A stretch of DNA of 60,019 nucleotides, from NCBI GenBank assembly GCA_964547015.1, contig CAZJKT010000004.1:1-60019 (forward strand), read 5' to 3'. The notes beneath the pieces are model-generated. The model saw only the letters and a program-made list of their open reading frames with translations, was not told where the DNA came from and made no database searches. Of the stretch, positions 59,476 through 60,019 are shown piece by piece. Positions within the stretch are counted from its first letter, which is position 1. Each line of letters begins with the position of its first letter. The stretch is from JAFGCN01 sp964547015 (GTDB lineage: Archaea; Aenigmatarchaeota; Aenigmatarchaeia; QMZS01). The position numbers and the translations under genes are program-made.

Positions 59476-59967
59476 ATGTCAAGGGCATATCATTATATAA
59501 GGGGAGATGACCTTCGCCATATTTGGGCCGAAAAATATCCGCTAAGAGCATGGTCTCCACTAGTCCCTCCAAAAATAGCAAGAAGATTGGAAATTGATGT
59601 GCCTAGAGTAGGATACTTATTCTGCTTTCTTAACGATCCGGAGCCAGAATCTTGGGTAAGAACCGGCTGGTTAAAACACCTCAAAAATTGCATGAAAAAT
59701 AATTATGGGCTATTAAGTTTTGATATCGAGAACGAATATCCTGTTTATGTATTGGATTCCACCCATTTACAAGAACTCTGGGAAAAATCGAAGGGGGATT
59801 TTCTGGAGGCTAGGGAACTCGGGTTAAGAGAGGTATACATTGAATACATGGCATCTAGAGTCCCTCTGGAAGAATACGATGGTTCCTATGAAATTTCTGA
59901 ATTTATAATTGCCCAAGATATTCCCTTCTCAGAGCTGGTATTAGAGAAAATACCAACTATAGTCTAA
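59476..59967 (+). CDS. Unrecognised protein, 163 residues
   Basis: No family recognised. Soluble. The N-terminus MSRAYHYIRGDDLRHIWAEK and the segment VGYLFCFLNDPEPESWVRTG are reminiscent of small enzymes that bind nucleotides or ADP-ribose, but this is not enough for a call. Aromatic-rich, with a single conserved-looking His/Trp cluster. The start 'atagttATG' has a good TATA-like element about 10-24 bases upstream. It diverges from uvrC. Confidence 0.5.
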   Translation: MSRAYHYIRGDDLRHIWAEKYPLRAWSPLVPPKIARRLEIDVPRVGYLFCFLNDPEPESWVRTGWLKHLKNCMKNNYGLLSFDIENEYPVYVLDSTHLQELWEKSKGDFLEARELGLREVYIEYMASRVPLEEYDGSYEISEFIIAQDIPFSELVLEKIPTIV

Positions 59968-59994
59968 GACATAAATATATGAACAACTATAGTT

Positions 59995-60019
59995 ATGGTA
60001 AACATAAAACTCGAAATAA
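59995..60019 (+). CDS. 5' end of an unknown gene, cut by the window edge
   Basis: Eight codons (MVNIKLEI) remain. A TATA-like ATAAATATATG lies about 20-25 bases before the 'tagttATGG' start, the local leaderless pattern. No function can be given. Confidence 0.35.

Noticed and set aside
1..60019. CRISPR array, rRNA, insertion sequence or prophage
   Set aside because: No regularly spaced repeats, transposase, integrase or phage structural gene was seen; the only mobile-type elements are the UvrB intein and the tRNA introns.

Overview
This 60 kb window is chromosomal DNA of an archaeon, most likely a small-genome DPANN-type lineage (Micrarchaeota/Diapherotrites-like; the rank is an inference). 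Archaeal information-processing genes are diagnostic: Hel308, a primase whose small subunit is fused to the large-subunit Fe-S domain, the DP1 subunit of PolD, fibrillarin, RNase P proteins Rnp2 and Rnp3, L40e, L29, SUI1/eIF1, Sec61-gamma, a PIN-KH ATPase and an intron-containing tRNA-Thr. Mixed in are genes of bacterial type: dnaJ-grpE-dnaK, uvrA/uvrB/uvrC, an RluB-like pseudouridine synthase, class I GAPDH, TspO and SdpI. No rRNA, CRISPR array, IS element or prophage was seen.

Layout. 0-10 kb: hel308, the dnaJ-grpE-dnaK operon, SdpI, TspO, a Na+/H+ antiporter and RibL. 10-25 kb: central carbon metabolism (pyruvate kinase, PEP synthase, GAPDH, glycogen phosphorylase) around an RNA-modification operon (thpR, an m5C methyltransferase, a PUA protein, a PIN-KH ATPase) and an archaeosortase-like gene that overlaps gap. 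25-32.7 kb: a gluzincin-like protein, UvrA, and an MvaI/BcnI-type restriction-modification module with a small ribbon-helix-helix gene and a perfect 22-bp palindrome. 32.7-38.3 kb: a PepE/SRPBCC/S66 peptidase cluster, ribosomal and initiation genes, and an ABC exporter. 38-47.7 kb: replication (PriS-PriL fusion, DP1), fibrillarin, the RNase P operon and tRNA-Thr. 47.7-60 kb: a lamin-tail surface protein, UvrB with a 521-residue intein, an M14 peptidase and UvrC.

Two start architectures recur. Many genes look leaderless: an AT-rich TATA-like element lies about 23-30 bp before an 'attATG' start. A smaller set (starts at 37, 32386 and 56288) has its TATA box 33-45 bp upstream and an identical TATAGGTGA element just before the ATG.

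About a dozen proteins of 100-280 residues that I do not recognise sit singly between core genes, usually with their own promoters. Several look like lineage-specific orphans.

The most unusual object is tRNA-Thr(GGT) at 42851-43130. The mature tRNA is recovered only by removing two introns, one in the D loop and one in the T loop. Neither is at the canonical 37/38 site, both fit bulge-helix-bulge geometry, and they share terminal sequences.
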